A DNA stretch of 42,577 nt, taken from contig CAZGOY010000028.1 in the NCBI GenBank assembly GCA_964527565.1, forward strand, positions 1-42,577. The letters run 5' to 3'. Positions 1 to 7,689 of the stretch are shown in pieces (position 1 is the first letter of the stretch; each line of letters starts with the position of its first letter). The notes below the pieces were generated by a model. That model saw nothing but the letters and a program-made list of their open reading frames with translations. It searched no databases and had not been told where the DNA came from. The DNA comes from JAGXQV01 sp964527565. GTDB taxonomy: Bacteria > Pseudomonadota > Gammaproteobacteria > Burkholderiales > Sulfuricellaceae. The position numbers and the translations under genes were made by a program.

Positions 1-602
1 TCAGCTTCGGCGGCATCGGCGCCACGCCGGACGACCACACCCGGCGCTGCGCGGCGCTGGCGGCGGAGGTGGCGCTGATCCGCCATCCCGAGGCGGTCGC
101 CGAAATCGAGGGGCAATTCGGCGCCGAAGCCTATCCGCGCCGCATCCTGATGGCCGACCTGCCTGCGGGCAGCACCCTCATCCCCAACCCGTTCAACCGT
201 GTGCCGGGTTTTTCCCTGAACCACCATCATTTTCTGCCGGGTTTTCCGCAGATGGCCTGGCCGATGATGGCATGGGTGCTCGACCGCCATTATCCCGAGT
301 TGCATGATCTGGCGCCGGAATGCGAGCTGGTCATTACCGCCTTCGACGTGATGGAAAGCCCGCTACTCGACACCATGAACGAACTGGTCCGACGCTGGCC
401 GCAAGTGCGCTTCGCCAGCCTGCCGCACATCGGCGCGGACGGGCGGCGCCTGGAGCTGTCGGTGAAAGGCCGCGCAACCGAAGCCGCTGCAGCGATGGCC
501 TGGCTGAAGGCGGAAATCGACCAGCTCGGCTATCGCTGGGAAGCGCCCCCGGCAGGGCGCCGCAATGTCTCCGGCAATAGCATGGATGCACCGCCGTTAT
601 GA
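1..602 (+). CDS. Molybdopterin-binding (MoCF/CinA-like) domain protein, 5' end cut off
   Basis: The open frame runs in from the window edge (frame starting at base 3). The first visible residues read GGIGATPDDHT, the signature loop of the MoaB/MogA/CinA N-terminal molybdopterin-binding fold, whose usual form is GGxGPTPDD. About 200 residues are visible and the true start lies upstream. There is no C-terminal nicotinamide-nucleotide amidohydrolase domain of full-length CinA, so this is the stand-alone CinA-N-like type often annotated as competence/damage-inducible protein A-like. Family members resemble molybdenum-cofactor enzymes, but the role of this short form is not established. It overlaps the next gene by four bases (ATGA at 599-602), which suggests translational coupling. 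Confidence 0.8.
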   Translation, partial: SFGGIGATPDDHTRRCAALAAEVALIRHPEAVAEIEGQFGAEAYPRRILMADLPAGSTLIPNPFNRVPGFSLNHHHFLPGFPQMAWPMMAWVLDRHYPELHDLAPECELVITAFDVMESPLLDTMNELVRRWPQVRFASLPHIGADGRRLELSVKGRATEAAAAMAWLKAEIDQLGYRWEAPPAGRRNVSGNSMDAPPL

Positions 603-2098
603 ATGATTCCCCGTGGTGGAGCCGCATGGCGTTTGCCTTGATTATCCTGGGCGTGCTCCTCCTGGGGTGCGCCTTCGTGTTGCAACCGAAAATCTCCGAC
701 GATTGGCACCTGCTCTGGAATCATCGGGAAAGCGCGGGAGACCTGGATTACATGGCAACGCTGTACCACGGCTGGACGGGGCGCATCTGGCTCATCCTGC
801 TGGCTACTTTCGTATTGCCCAACCCTGTCGCAGAAATCGCCTACCGGGCCCTTATCGCCGCGGAAATCCTGCTTCTCGTCGCATTGGCCTGGTATTGCGC
901 GCTCGGCCCCGGCGCTTGGCGCCGAACCCGTGAAAACCTCCAGGCGATGGCCATATTCGGCGCATTGCTGTGGCTGGCCTTGCCGGCGCGCGGTGAAACG
1001 GTGGCCTGGCTGAGCGGAAATTTCGTGTATCTGGTTCCGGCGTTGTTCGGCTTGGCGTTCATGGCCTGGCTTGAGCGGGTTTCGGCCCGGCCCCCGGAAG
1101 AAAGCGGCAAGACGCGTCGGCGTGTCGTCGCCATGGGCATCATGTCGTTCATCGTGGGGCTTTCCGCCGGTGTCTCGCAAGAACAGGTGGTGGCCGCTTG
1201 CGGAGCCTATCTGGCGCTCACCCTGTTGCGCATCAGGCGCGATTCCCGGCCCGAGCGGCGCAGCATCGGTCCCGGCGTGTGGATGGCCGCGCTGGGGTTC
1301 GCCGTCGGCGTGGCCGTGCTGGTCAGCGCGCCGGGCAATTATGCTCGCATGGGCAATATCGCGGCACCTAGCCTTGCCGTGGTGATCGAGCGAATGATGC
1401 TCTATGTTCCAGGGGCGTTTTTCGAGTTGGGCACCGGCGCAACCGGAAAAAACATCTGGTTGGGCGCGCTGGTATTCGGTTTGCTGTATTCCAATGGCGG
1501 AAGCATTCCGGGCATCCTCGGGACGCGGCTGGCGCGCGCTGGCTTTTGGTGGGCGATTTCATTGGTCAGCCTGCTGGCGATGGCGCCGGCAACCAATTTC
1601 ATTTCAACCAGGACCGTGTTTTTTGCCGTGATCTTCCTGTTTATCGGTCTCGCCGCCCTGTTCGGGCGCGCGCCGTCAGCTCTCGCCGGAACTGACGATC
1701 CCGGTGCAGCAACAGGGCCGGCCCGCGCTGACGGCGCCCCGCGATTCGCCTTGGGTACAGCGGTCCTGGCGATCCTCGGCTGCCTTGTCATCGTCGAAGC
1801 GCTGTCCGGCTTGCTATCCAACGCATCGATAGCCGCCGAATTCGCGAACCGTGCGGAAATTGTGGAACGCGCCAAGCCATCGACCGCCCAGGGAGAGGCA
1901 TCCCCGATCCGCGTGCCGTTCATCGCGACACGCGCCGCAGAATTGACCTTTTTGCAGAACCCGGAACATGACCGGATGTTTCTGGCAAGCTGGGGAAAAC
2001 GAATCGGCCGGACTATCGAGCATGACGTAAGCGCGGGTGCCCCGCTTCCGAATTCATTCGCACCGCTCAAGGCCATCAAGTTTCGCCACAAGAAATAA
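599..2098 (+). CDS. Polytopic membrane protein, DUF6056/GT-C-like
   Basis: A 499-residue protein with about ten hydrophobic segments. The first is at residues 8-30, followed by the periplasmic-side motif SDDWHLLW, which resembles the acidic pair found after helix 1 in GT-C-fold glycosyltransferases. A second recognisable block (RGETVAWLSGNFVYLVP, around residue 135) is typical of the DUF6056 family of uncharacterised membrane proteins with GtrII-like architecture. A role in lipid-linked sugar transfer to surface polysaccharide is possible, but only by family analogy. Its start overlaps the stop of the upstream gene and has no clear Shine-Dalgarno sequence. It converges with the flavoprotein gene, leaving 7 bp between the stops and no obvious terminator. 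Confidence 0.6.
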   Translation: MNDSPWWSRMAFALIILGVLLLGCAFVLQPKISDDWHLLWNHRESAGDLDYMATLYHGWTGRIWLILLATFVLPNPVAEIAYRALIAAEILLLVALAWYCALGPGAWRRTRENLQAMAIFGALLWLALPARGETVAWLSGNFVYLVPALFGLAFMAWLERVSARPPEESGKTRRRVVAMGIMSFIVGLSAGVSQEQVVAACGAYLALTLLRIRRDSRPERRSIGPGVWMAALGFAVGVAVLVSAPGNYARMGNIAAPSLAVVIERMMLYVPGAFFELGTGATGKNIWLGALVFGLLYSNGGSIPGILGTRLARAGFWWAISLVSLLAMAPATNFISTRTVFFAVIFLFIGLAALFGRAPSALAGTDDPGAATGPARADGAPRFALGTAVLAILGCLVIVEALSGLLSNASIAAEFANRAEIVERAKPSTAQGEASPIRVPFIATRAAELTFLQNPEHDRMFLASWGKRIGRTIEHDVSAGAPLPNSFAPLKAIKFRHKK

Positions 2099-2105
2099 CG
2101 GGAAA

Positions 2106-3380
2106 TTAGCGTCCGGCCAGCCACGCCAGCGCCCCCCGCCCGGCGGCATGGCCGCTGGCGAAGCAGGCGGTGAGCAGGTAGCCGCCGGTGGGCGCTTCCC
2201 AGTCGAGCATTTCTCCGGCGCAGAACACCCCCGGCAGGCGGTACAGCATCAGGCGTTCGTCGAGCATGTCGAAGGCGACGCCGCCCGCGCTGCTGATGGC
2301 TTCGGCAAGCGGGCGCGGGGCGACGAGGTCGAGCGGCAGGGACTTGATGGCCGCCGCCAGACGCGCGGGATCGGCAAAAGTGGCGGCGTCGGTCAGTTCG
2401 CGCAGCAAGCCGGCCTTCACGCCCTTGATGCCCAGCCGGCTCTGGATGTGGCTGGACCAGGAACGCGAGCCGCGCGGGTGCGACAATTCGGCCAGGAGGC
2501 GTGCCGTTTCCCAGCCGGGGGCGAGATCGAGGTGCAGGCGCGCCGTGCCGGAGCGTTCGATTTCGTCGCGCAGCGCGGCGGAAAGCGCGTAAATCAGCCC
2601 GCCTTCAACGCCGTTTTCCGTGACCACGAATTCCCCCTGCCGCCGTAGCGCCGCGCCGCCGGAAAGCGCCGGGGAGGCGACCACCGTCTTGACCGGTTGC
2701 CCGGCGAAGCGCGTGCGGAAATGCGCGCTCCAGGCCACGTCGAAGCCGCAGTTCGCCGCTTTGAGCGGCGCCACCGCGATACCGCGCTGCTCCAGCAGGC
2801 GCACCCAGGCGCCGTCCGAGCCGAGTTGCGGCCAACTGCCGCCGCCCAGCGCCAGCACCACGGCGGCGGCGGAAATATGCAGCTCGCCTGCGCCGTGCGG
2901 CGCTGCAAAACGCAGTGCACCTTGTTCGTCCCAGCCGAGCCAGCGATGGCGCGCATGAAAGCGCACATCCATCTGACGCAGGCGGTGCAGCCAGGCACGC
3001 AGCAGGGGCGCGGCTTTCTTTTCCAGCGGAAACACGCGCCCCGAACTGCCGACGAAAGTTTCGACGCCCAGGCCATGCGCCCAGGCACGCAAGTCGTCCT
3101 GCCCGAAAGCGGTTAGCCAAGGCGCGATGCGCTCCCGGCGCGCGCCGTAACGGGAAAGGAACAGATCGGGGGCTTCGACATGCGTCAGGTTGAGGCCGCC
3201 CCTGCCGGCCAGCAGGAACTTGCGCCCGACTGAGGGCATGGCGTCGTATACGTCCACGCGTGCCCCGCCACGCGCCAGCGTTTCGGCCGCCATCAGCCCG
3301 GCAGGGCCGCCGCCGACAACGGCTACCGGCAATTGGGCAGAAGCCGGAAAATCAGAGGAAGAGGGAGGGGCCGACGGCAT
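2106..3380 (-). CDS. HI0933/TIGR03862-type NAD(P)/FAD-dependent flavoprotein
   Basis: The N-terminus has an FAD-binding Rossmann fold (VAVVGGGPAG, around residues 18-27), followed after about 35 residues by the family signature GRKFLLAGRGGLNLTH. Near the C-terminus is a second conserved block, GVFCAGEMLDWEAPTGGY, typical of HI0933-like oxidoreductases such as YhiN and the TIGR03862 subgroup. The substrate is unknown; the fold is related to other FAD-dependent dehydrogenases. I chose the ATG at 3380. The frame stays open to a TTG at 3401, but that adds seven atypical residues. It follows pilU on the same strand after a 45-bp gap, so it may be read from the same transcript, though it is not functionally linked in any obvious way. 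Confidence 0.8.
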   Translation of the reverse strand: MPSAPPSSSDFPASAQLPVAVVGGGPAGLMAAETLARGGARVDVYDAMPSVGRKFLLAGRGGLNLTHVEAPDLFLSRYGARRERIAPWLTAFGQDDLRAWAHGLGVETFVGSSGRVFPLEKKAAPLLRAWLHRLRQMDVRFHARHRWLGWDEQGALRFAAPHGAGELHISAAAVVLALGGGSWPQLGSDGAWVRLLEQRGIAVAPLKAANCGFDVAWSAHFRTRFAGQPVKTVVASPALSGGAALRRQGEFVVTENGVEGGLIYALSAALRDEIERSGTARLHLDLAPGWETARLLAELSHPRGSRSWSSHIQSRLGIKGVKAGLLRELTDAATFADPARLAAAIKSLPLDLVAPRPLAEAISSAGGVAFDMLDERLMLYRLPGVFCAGEMLDWEAPTGGYLLTACFASGHAAGRGALAWLAGR

Positions 3381-3425
3381 TACCGCCCGTTTCTCATGCA
3401 AGGGAGCTTGCGATGGGGGCAGGGG

Positions 3426-4586
3426 TTAGCCCTTATCCAGCATTTCGGCATTCAGGGTAAATCCGGCAAAGCCATTGTCGCCCTGTGTGGCCTCGATTTT
3501 CTGCTGTTCCTCGCGCTGTTCCGGGCTGGGTGAGGAATTGTTGATAAGCCAGGAGAGGTTGGTGGGCGAGTCGGAATTGGCCATGGCTTCGTCCAGGCTG
3601 ACTTTGCCGGACGAATAAAGCTGGAACAGCGCCTGCTCGAAAGTCTGCGAGCCGGGACTCATGCTTTTTTCCATGGCTTCCTTGATTTCGTCGATACGGC
3701 CATCCTTGATGAGTTCGGCGATGTAGGTGGTGTTCATCAACACCTCCACCGCCGGCAAGCGCTTGCCATCCACGCCGCGCACCAGACGCTGCGACACCAC
3801 GCACTTCAGGCTGATCGACAAATCCAGCAGCAGCGATGGGCGCGCCTCGAAGGGGAAGAAATTGATGATGCGGTTCATGGCGTGATAGCTGTTGTTGGCA
3901 TGCAAGGTCGATAGGCACAGGTGGCCGGTCTGGGCGTAGGTCATGGCGTGCTGCATGGTTTCCTTGTCGCGGATTTCGCCGATCAGGATCATGTCCGGTG
4001 CTTCGCGCATGGCGTTGACCAGGGCGTTATGGAAGGACTGGGTATCCAGCCCGACCTCGCGCTGGTTGACCAGCGATTTCTTGTGCTGGTAGACGAATTC
4101 GACCGGGTCTTCGATGGTCAGGATATGGCCGCTCTTGCGTTCGTTGCGGTGGTCGATCATGGCCGCCAGGGTGGTCGACTTGCCCGAGCCGGTGGCGCCG
4201 ACGATGAGGATCAGGCCGCGCTTTTCCATTGCCATGTCCTTCATCACCGGCGGCACGCCGAGCGAATCGATGCTGGGAATGACGTTGGGAATCAGGCGGA
4301 TGACCATCGCCACGCCGCCGCGTTGGCGGAAGATGTTGACGCGGAAATTGCCGACATCCGGCACGGCATAGCCGAAATTCATTTCCAGCGTGGCTTCGAA
4401 GGTCTTGATCTGCGTCTCGGTCATCAGCTTGTAGGCGATGGTCTTCGCCATCGCCATGTCGAGCACCTGATTATTGACCGGACGGGCGACGCCTTCGATC
4501 TTGATGGTGATCGGCGCGCCGACCGAAAAAAACAGGTCGGAGGCGCGTTTTTCGGCCATCAATTTAAACAGCGGGGTAATATCCAT
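3426..4586 (-). CDS. pilU: Twitching-motility ATPase PilU
   Basis: A 386-residue PilT/VirB11-family hexameric ATPase. Visible motifs are Walker A (GATGSGKST, residues 130-138), the Asp box with the catalytic glutamate (TIEDP, around 157-161), Walker B (MILIGEIRD, 199-207) and the His box (TGHLCLSTLHAN, 220-231). The PilU rather than PilT assignment rests on length (PilT is about 345 residues), the N-terminal ITPLFKLM form and the extended polar C-terminal tail. PilU assists PilT in retracting type IV pili under load. The gene begins 2 bp after the stop of the 222-residue gene and has no independent Shine-Dalgarno, so it is probably translated by coupling as the last gene of the signalling operon. 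pilT, its usual neighbour, is absent from this window. Confidence 0.9.
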   Translation of the reverse strand: MDITPLFKLMAEKRASDLFFSVGAPITIKIEGVARPVNNQVLDMAMAKTIAYKLMTETQIKTFEATLEMNFGYAVPDVGNFRVNIFRQRGGVAMVIRLIPNVIPSIDSLGVPPVMKDMAMEKRGLILIVGATGSGKSTTLAAMIDHRNERKSGHILTIEDPVEFVYQHKKSLVNQREVGLDTQSFHNALVNAMREAPDMILIGEIRDKETMQHAMTYAQTGHLCLSTLHANNSYHAMNRIINFFPFEARPSLLLDLSISLKCVVSQRLVRGVDGKRLPAVEVLMNTTYIAELIKDGRIDEIKEAMEKSMSPGSQTFEQALFQLYSSGKVSLDEAMANSDSPTNLSWLINNSSPSPEQREEQQKIEATQGDNGFAGFTLNAEMLDKG

Positions 4587-4588
4587 AA

Positions 4589-5257
4589 TCAGGCGCGGCG
4601 CGTGCCGAACTTGGCAAAGGTATTGGGTTTGTCGAGCAGGTATTTGGCGAATTCGTCCAGGAAGGCGCCGTTGATGGTTTCCGGATCGTAAACGTATTCG
4701 GATGCGACCAGCATATTGAAGTTTTTCATGCTGATGGTGATGTTGGCATTATCGAAATCGCCGACGATGAGAAAGCTCACCGGCACGATGGCGGGGACGG
4801 TGAAAACCCCGCGGTAGATGTAGCCGCGCTCGTTCTTGAACTCGGCATACTCGAACTTGATGCCGTTGCGCCACAAATAATCCCGTTGCCGTTCAATGGC
4901 GGCCGGCGTGTCTTTTTCGATGGTGTAGGTCTTGTTTTCCGTACACTTGAAGGCGAACAGCACCTCTTTCAGGTGGTCCTTGTGCTCGATGGTGATGCTC
5001 TTGATCGCCACCTTGTAATCGCCCTGCAATAGCTTGAGGTCCTGCCCCATGCCCTCGATGTAATAGCTGCGGTAGAGCGGCAGCTTGAGGTCGTTGAGTT
5101 GTTTCGACAGGTCGTTGAGATACTGGAACATTTCACGCAATTTCCCTTCCACCATGGACATGCGCATTTCTTCCATACGCATGCGCGTCTGGGTGGATTC
5201 GAGGTCGACCTGCTTTTTTGCCTCGGCTTGCTGCTTCAGTTCATCGAGAAAAGACAT
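4589..5257 (-). CDS. Protein of unknown function between STAS gene and pilU (N-terminal coiled coil)
   Basis: I do not recognise the 222-residue product. Residues 1-60 are strongly helical and charged (many Gln, Glu, Lys, Met and Arg), consistent with a coiled coil. The remainder looks like a mixed alpha/beta globular domain with a tyrosine-rich middle and a beta-like stretch (IVPVSFLIVGDFDNANI) near residue 165. There is no signal peptide or transmembrane helix, so it is probably cytoplasmic. The ATG is preceded by a GGGGGA ribosome site. The gene lies 3 bp after the RsbS-like gene and 2 bp before pilU. Its tight position between signalling and motor genes suggests an adaptor or output partner, but that is inference only. 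Confidence 0.7.
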   Translation of the reverse strand: MSFLDELKQQAEAKKQVDLESTQTRMRMEEMRMSMVEGKLREMFQYLNDLSKQLNDLKLPLYRSYYIEGMGQDLKLLQGDYKVAIKSITIEHKDHLKEVLFAFKCTENKTYTIEKDTPAAIERQRDYLWRNGIKFEYAEFKNERGYIYRGVFTVPAIVPVSFLIVGDFDNANITISMKNFNMLVASEYVYDPETINGAFLDEFAKYLLDKPNTFAKFGTRRA

Positions 5258-5260
5258 GGT

Positions 5261-5614
5261 TTATTTTCCCCCTTGGTTCCATCCATCCACTTCCATGCCC
5301 GTCTCGAATTCGGGCGGTTGTTCCATGTAGCGCGCCAAGGCGTAGGCCGCAGTGGGCTGCATGTGGATGCAGGTCATTCTGACGTTGATCGTATGGCAGG
5401 CGCGCGCCAGCATGTTGAGCCAATGATAATAGAGCGGCTCGATGATTGCCAACTGCTCCAGGTCGTAATACAGGCGCGTGGCGCCGCCGCGCTGCAGGCG
5501 GCGGATAATCTCTTCCAGCATGGCGCCATGCTCGCCGACATCCAGCGCCATCGACGGCTCCAGCAACATGGCGCCGTTGCCGATGGGCGTGAGATGCAGC
5601 CCGGAAAGACTCAT
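5261..5614 (-). CDS. RsbS-like STAS domain protein lacking the phosphosite serine
   Basis: A 117-residue single STAS-domain protein. The segments GGATRLYYDLEQL (residues 43-55) and HMQPTAAYALA align by eye with the RsbS family pattern (GATxxxxDxxxL and xMQPxxAxxL). In RsbS the serine phosphorylated by RsbT sits in a V/I-D-S motif; here the corresponding residues are IIEP (57-60), so the target Ser is Pro60. RsbS is the stressosome scaffold that holds RsbT. A protein that cannot be phosphorylated there could be a constitutive binder or use another site. The stop of the rsbR-like gene overlaps the AGGGG ribosome site; the next gene is 3 bp away. The STAS assignment is good; the RsbS role is inferred. 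Confidence 0.7.
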   Translation of the reverse strand: MSLSGLHLTPIGNGAMLLEPSMALDVGEHGAMLEEIIRRLQRGGATRLYYDLEQLAIIEPLYYHWLNMLARACHTINVRMTCIHMQPTAAYALARYMEQPPEFETGMEVDGWNQGGK

Positions 5615-5625
5615 CGACGTCGCCC

Positions 5626-6528
5626 CTAGTTGATTTTGTGGGTGACGTGGATGTCCATGCGGCGGAAGGCTTCCTTCAGCCCGTCGGACAAGGTGGCGCG
5701 CGTGGTGACGCTACCCAGGTCGATGTTGAGGCTGGTGAGCGCGCGCGCGATTTCCGGGCGGATGCCGGTGAGGATGGCTTCAGCGCCCATCAACTGCACG
5801 GCGCGCACCATCTGGATGAGATGGTGGGACACTTGCGAATCGATATTCTTCACCCCGGTCAGGTCCATCACCACAGCCTTGGCGCGCTCCTGGGCGATGC
5901 GGTTGAGCAGCGCTTCCATCACCAGCATGGTGCGGCTGGAATCCAGCGTGCCGATGATCGGCAGCGTCAGCACGCCGTCCCAGATTTCGGTGATCGGCGT
6001 AGCGGTTTCCCGCAATTCGGCTTCCTGGGCGTATATGGTTTTTTCCTTCTCCTCCAGATAGGCCTGGAAGACCGCAAGGTTCAACTCGTTGAACGTGGTG
6101 GAGAGAAACAGCAGGATGGTTTTCAATTCGCTGAAATCCTGCGCCGAGGTCTTTGCGCCAGCCGCGTTTTCCTGCTGGTCGTCTTCCAGCGCCTCGATCA
6201 GCGCGCGCTGCATGAACTGGTTGAAGCGCACCAGGTCTTCCACCCGTCCGCCGCGCACCAGGATCTGGTGCGACAGGTTGTTGAAAAAGATTTCCAGCGC
6301 GTGGAACTGCGGCGAGGCATCATCGAGCGGATCTTTGGATTCCAGCAAGGCCACCAGCAACTGGAAAAACTCGATGCTGAAATCGGAAATTTCATCCGCG
6401 CTCATCAGGTTGTTGCTGCCGCCGAACAACATGCGGCCTTCCTTTTCGATGGCGCCGGTAATATTACCGATCTGGGTCTTCAACAGGTCGATCAGACGGG
6501 AGCTGAATTTGCTCTGATTTTTTGCCAC
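5626..6528 (-). CDS. RsbR-like stressosome protein (N-terminal sensor-like region plus C-terminal STAS)
   Basis: A 300-residue protein. Residues 1-175 are mostly helical, as in the globin-like or helical sensor halves of RsbR paralogues, and end in a linker helix (ETATPITEIWDGVLTLPIIG). Residues 185-295 are a typical STAS domain: MDLTGVKNIDS (221-231), with Ser231 at the usual phosphosite column, and LTGIRPEIARAL (253-264). RsbR proteins co-assemble with RsbS into the stressosome and set when the kinase RsbT is released. Translation starts at GTG (6526-6528) after AAGGAG, seven bases upstream. It follows the RsbT/RsbX fusion gene by 30 bp. No haem-binding or PAS motif is obvious, so the stimulus is unknown. 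Confidence 0.8.
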   Translation of the reverse strand: MAKNQSKFSSRLIDLLKTQIGNITGAIEKEGRMLFGGSNNLMSADEISDFSIEFFQLLVALLESKDPLDDASPQFHALEIFFNNLSHQILVRGGRVEDLVRFNQFMQRALIEALEDDQQENAAGAKTSAQDFSELKTILLFLSTTFNELNLAVFQAYLEEKEKTIYAQEAELRETATPITEIWDGVLTLPIIGTLDSSRTMLVMEALLNRIAQERAKAVVMDLTGVKNIDSQVSHHLIQMVRAVQLMGAEAILTGIRPEIARALTSLNIDLGSVTTRATLSDGLKEAFRRMDIHVTHKIN

Positions 6529-6558
6529 GACGTTCTCCTTGTCCAGTTTATTTTTGGT

Positions 6559-7689
6559 TCAGTTTATTTTGACCACGCACAATGACTGGTCGTCGGAAAG
6601 TCTGCCCATGATATTCCCCAGCACGTAGGCAATCAATTGCGGCGGCTGGTTGAACAAGCCGGGAAACGCCGCTTCGTCCCAACTGCGCCGGATGCCGTCG
6701 CTGGCAGTGAGCACGATACCGCGTTGCGCGAAAATCTCGCGGAACGGTGTCGGTGATTTATGCTCCTGCCCCAGCACGCCGGGTGCGAAGGAAATCTTGT
6801 GCAGGCGCTCGTGATTGTGAATCACCGCATGCATGTCTCCCACGCCCAGCAATTGCAGTTCGCCCGTGGCAAGCGTCACTTCACCGATGATCGCCACCGC
6901 ACCGCGCGTGTTGCGCAGGTGGCGGTCAACCGAGGAAAGTGCTTGTGCGGGGGTTTCTTCCAGCAAATGGTCAGACAGGCCGCTGGTGGTGTCCTGCGCG
7001 TTCTCGCCGTGCCCCAGGCCGTCCAGATGCAGCCAGCGCAGGGTTTCGCGCCCCCGCATCAGGTAGATGCGGTCACCGTTGAAACGGTCGTCACCCAATG
7101 CACGGGAAAACAGGCCGATTTCCGCCCGTTCCGCTTTCGGCTTGCGGTTTTCGCGCCGCAGATGAAAACGGGCCAGCACCGCCGTGCCGCTCCACTTGAC
7201 ATGGGGATTGCCCATCGTCTGGGTATGAATCGCCGCTTCGTCCGCCAGGCGCTGAATGCTGCCCAGCCCCTTGCCCAGGGTGCGCGCGCTGGAAAAGCCG
7301 TCTTGCTGCGCCTGTTGCAAGTCGCTGATGCCCGGCCCGTAATCGAGGGCCAGAATATCCAGCACCGGGCCGGGCTGCTGCCAGATCTGTATCTGCCCCT
7401 TGTTGCCGGCATACTTGACCTGATTGCTGACCATTTCCGCCGCCACCAGCGCCATATTTTCGCGCTGCAAATCGGGAAAACCAATACGTTGCGCCACAGA
7501 CAACAGGCGTGAACGCAGCAGGATGATCGAACTCTCCCCTTGCACCGCCCCGGCATACAGCAGTTTGCTGGCCGAAATGCTGTCCACTACGGCCAGCGTC
7601 GCATCGCTCCCGCCGGTTCCACCCGGATTCCGCAGACCGCCCCTCGTGCCGCACAAGGCGCGCGCCACCGCGTCACGCTCGCTTCGCAT
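6559..7689 (-). CDS. RsbT-like kinase fused to RsbX-like SpoIIE/PP2C phosphatase
   Basis: A 376-residue fusion. Residues 35-178 form a GHKL anti-sigma-factor kinase: N box (ENMALVAAEMVSN, 78-90), G1 box (DYGPG, 116-120) and G2 box (LGKGLGSI, 138-145). Residues 185-376 form a PP2C/SpoIIE phosphatase with metal-binding signatures DGLGHG (223-228), GVGDMH (282-287), ASDGIR (329-334) and DDQSL (366-370). In the stressosome pathway RsbT phosphorylates the STAS proteins and RsbX resets them, so both opposing activities are on one chain. The frame is open to 7872, but I chose ATG 7689, preceded by AGGA five bases upstream. This start overlaps the end of the cyclase gene by 17 bp. Fused proteins of this type are known in proteobacteria. 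Confidence 0.85.
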   Translation of the reverse strand: MRSERDAVARALCGTRGGLRNPGGTGGSDATLAVVDSISASKLLYAGAVQGESSIILLRSRLLSVAQRIGFPDLQRENMALVAAEMVSNQVKYAGNKGQIQIWQQPGPVLDILALDYGPGISDLQQAQQDGFSSARTLGKGLGSIQRLADEAAIHTQTMGNPHVKWSGTAVLARFHLRRENRKPKAERAEIGLFSRALGDDRFNGDRIYLMRGRETLRWLHLDGLGHGENAQDTTSGLSDHLLEETPAQALSSVDRHLRNTRGAVAIIGEVTLATGELQLLGVGDMHAVIHNHERLHKISFAPGVLGQEHKSPTPFREIFAQRGIVLTASDGIRRSWDEAAFPGLFNQPPQLIAYVLGNIMGRLSDDQSLCVVKIN

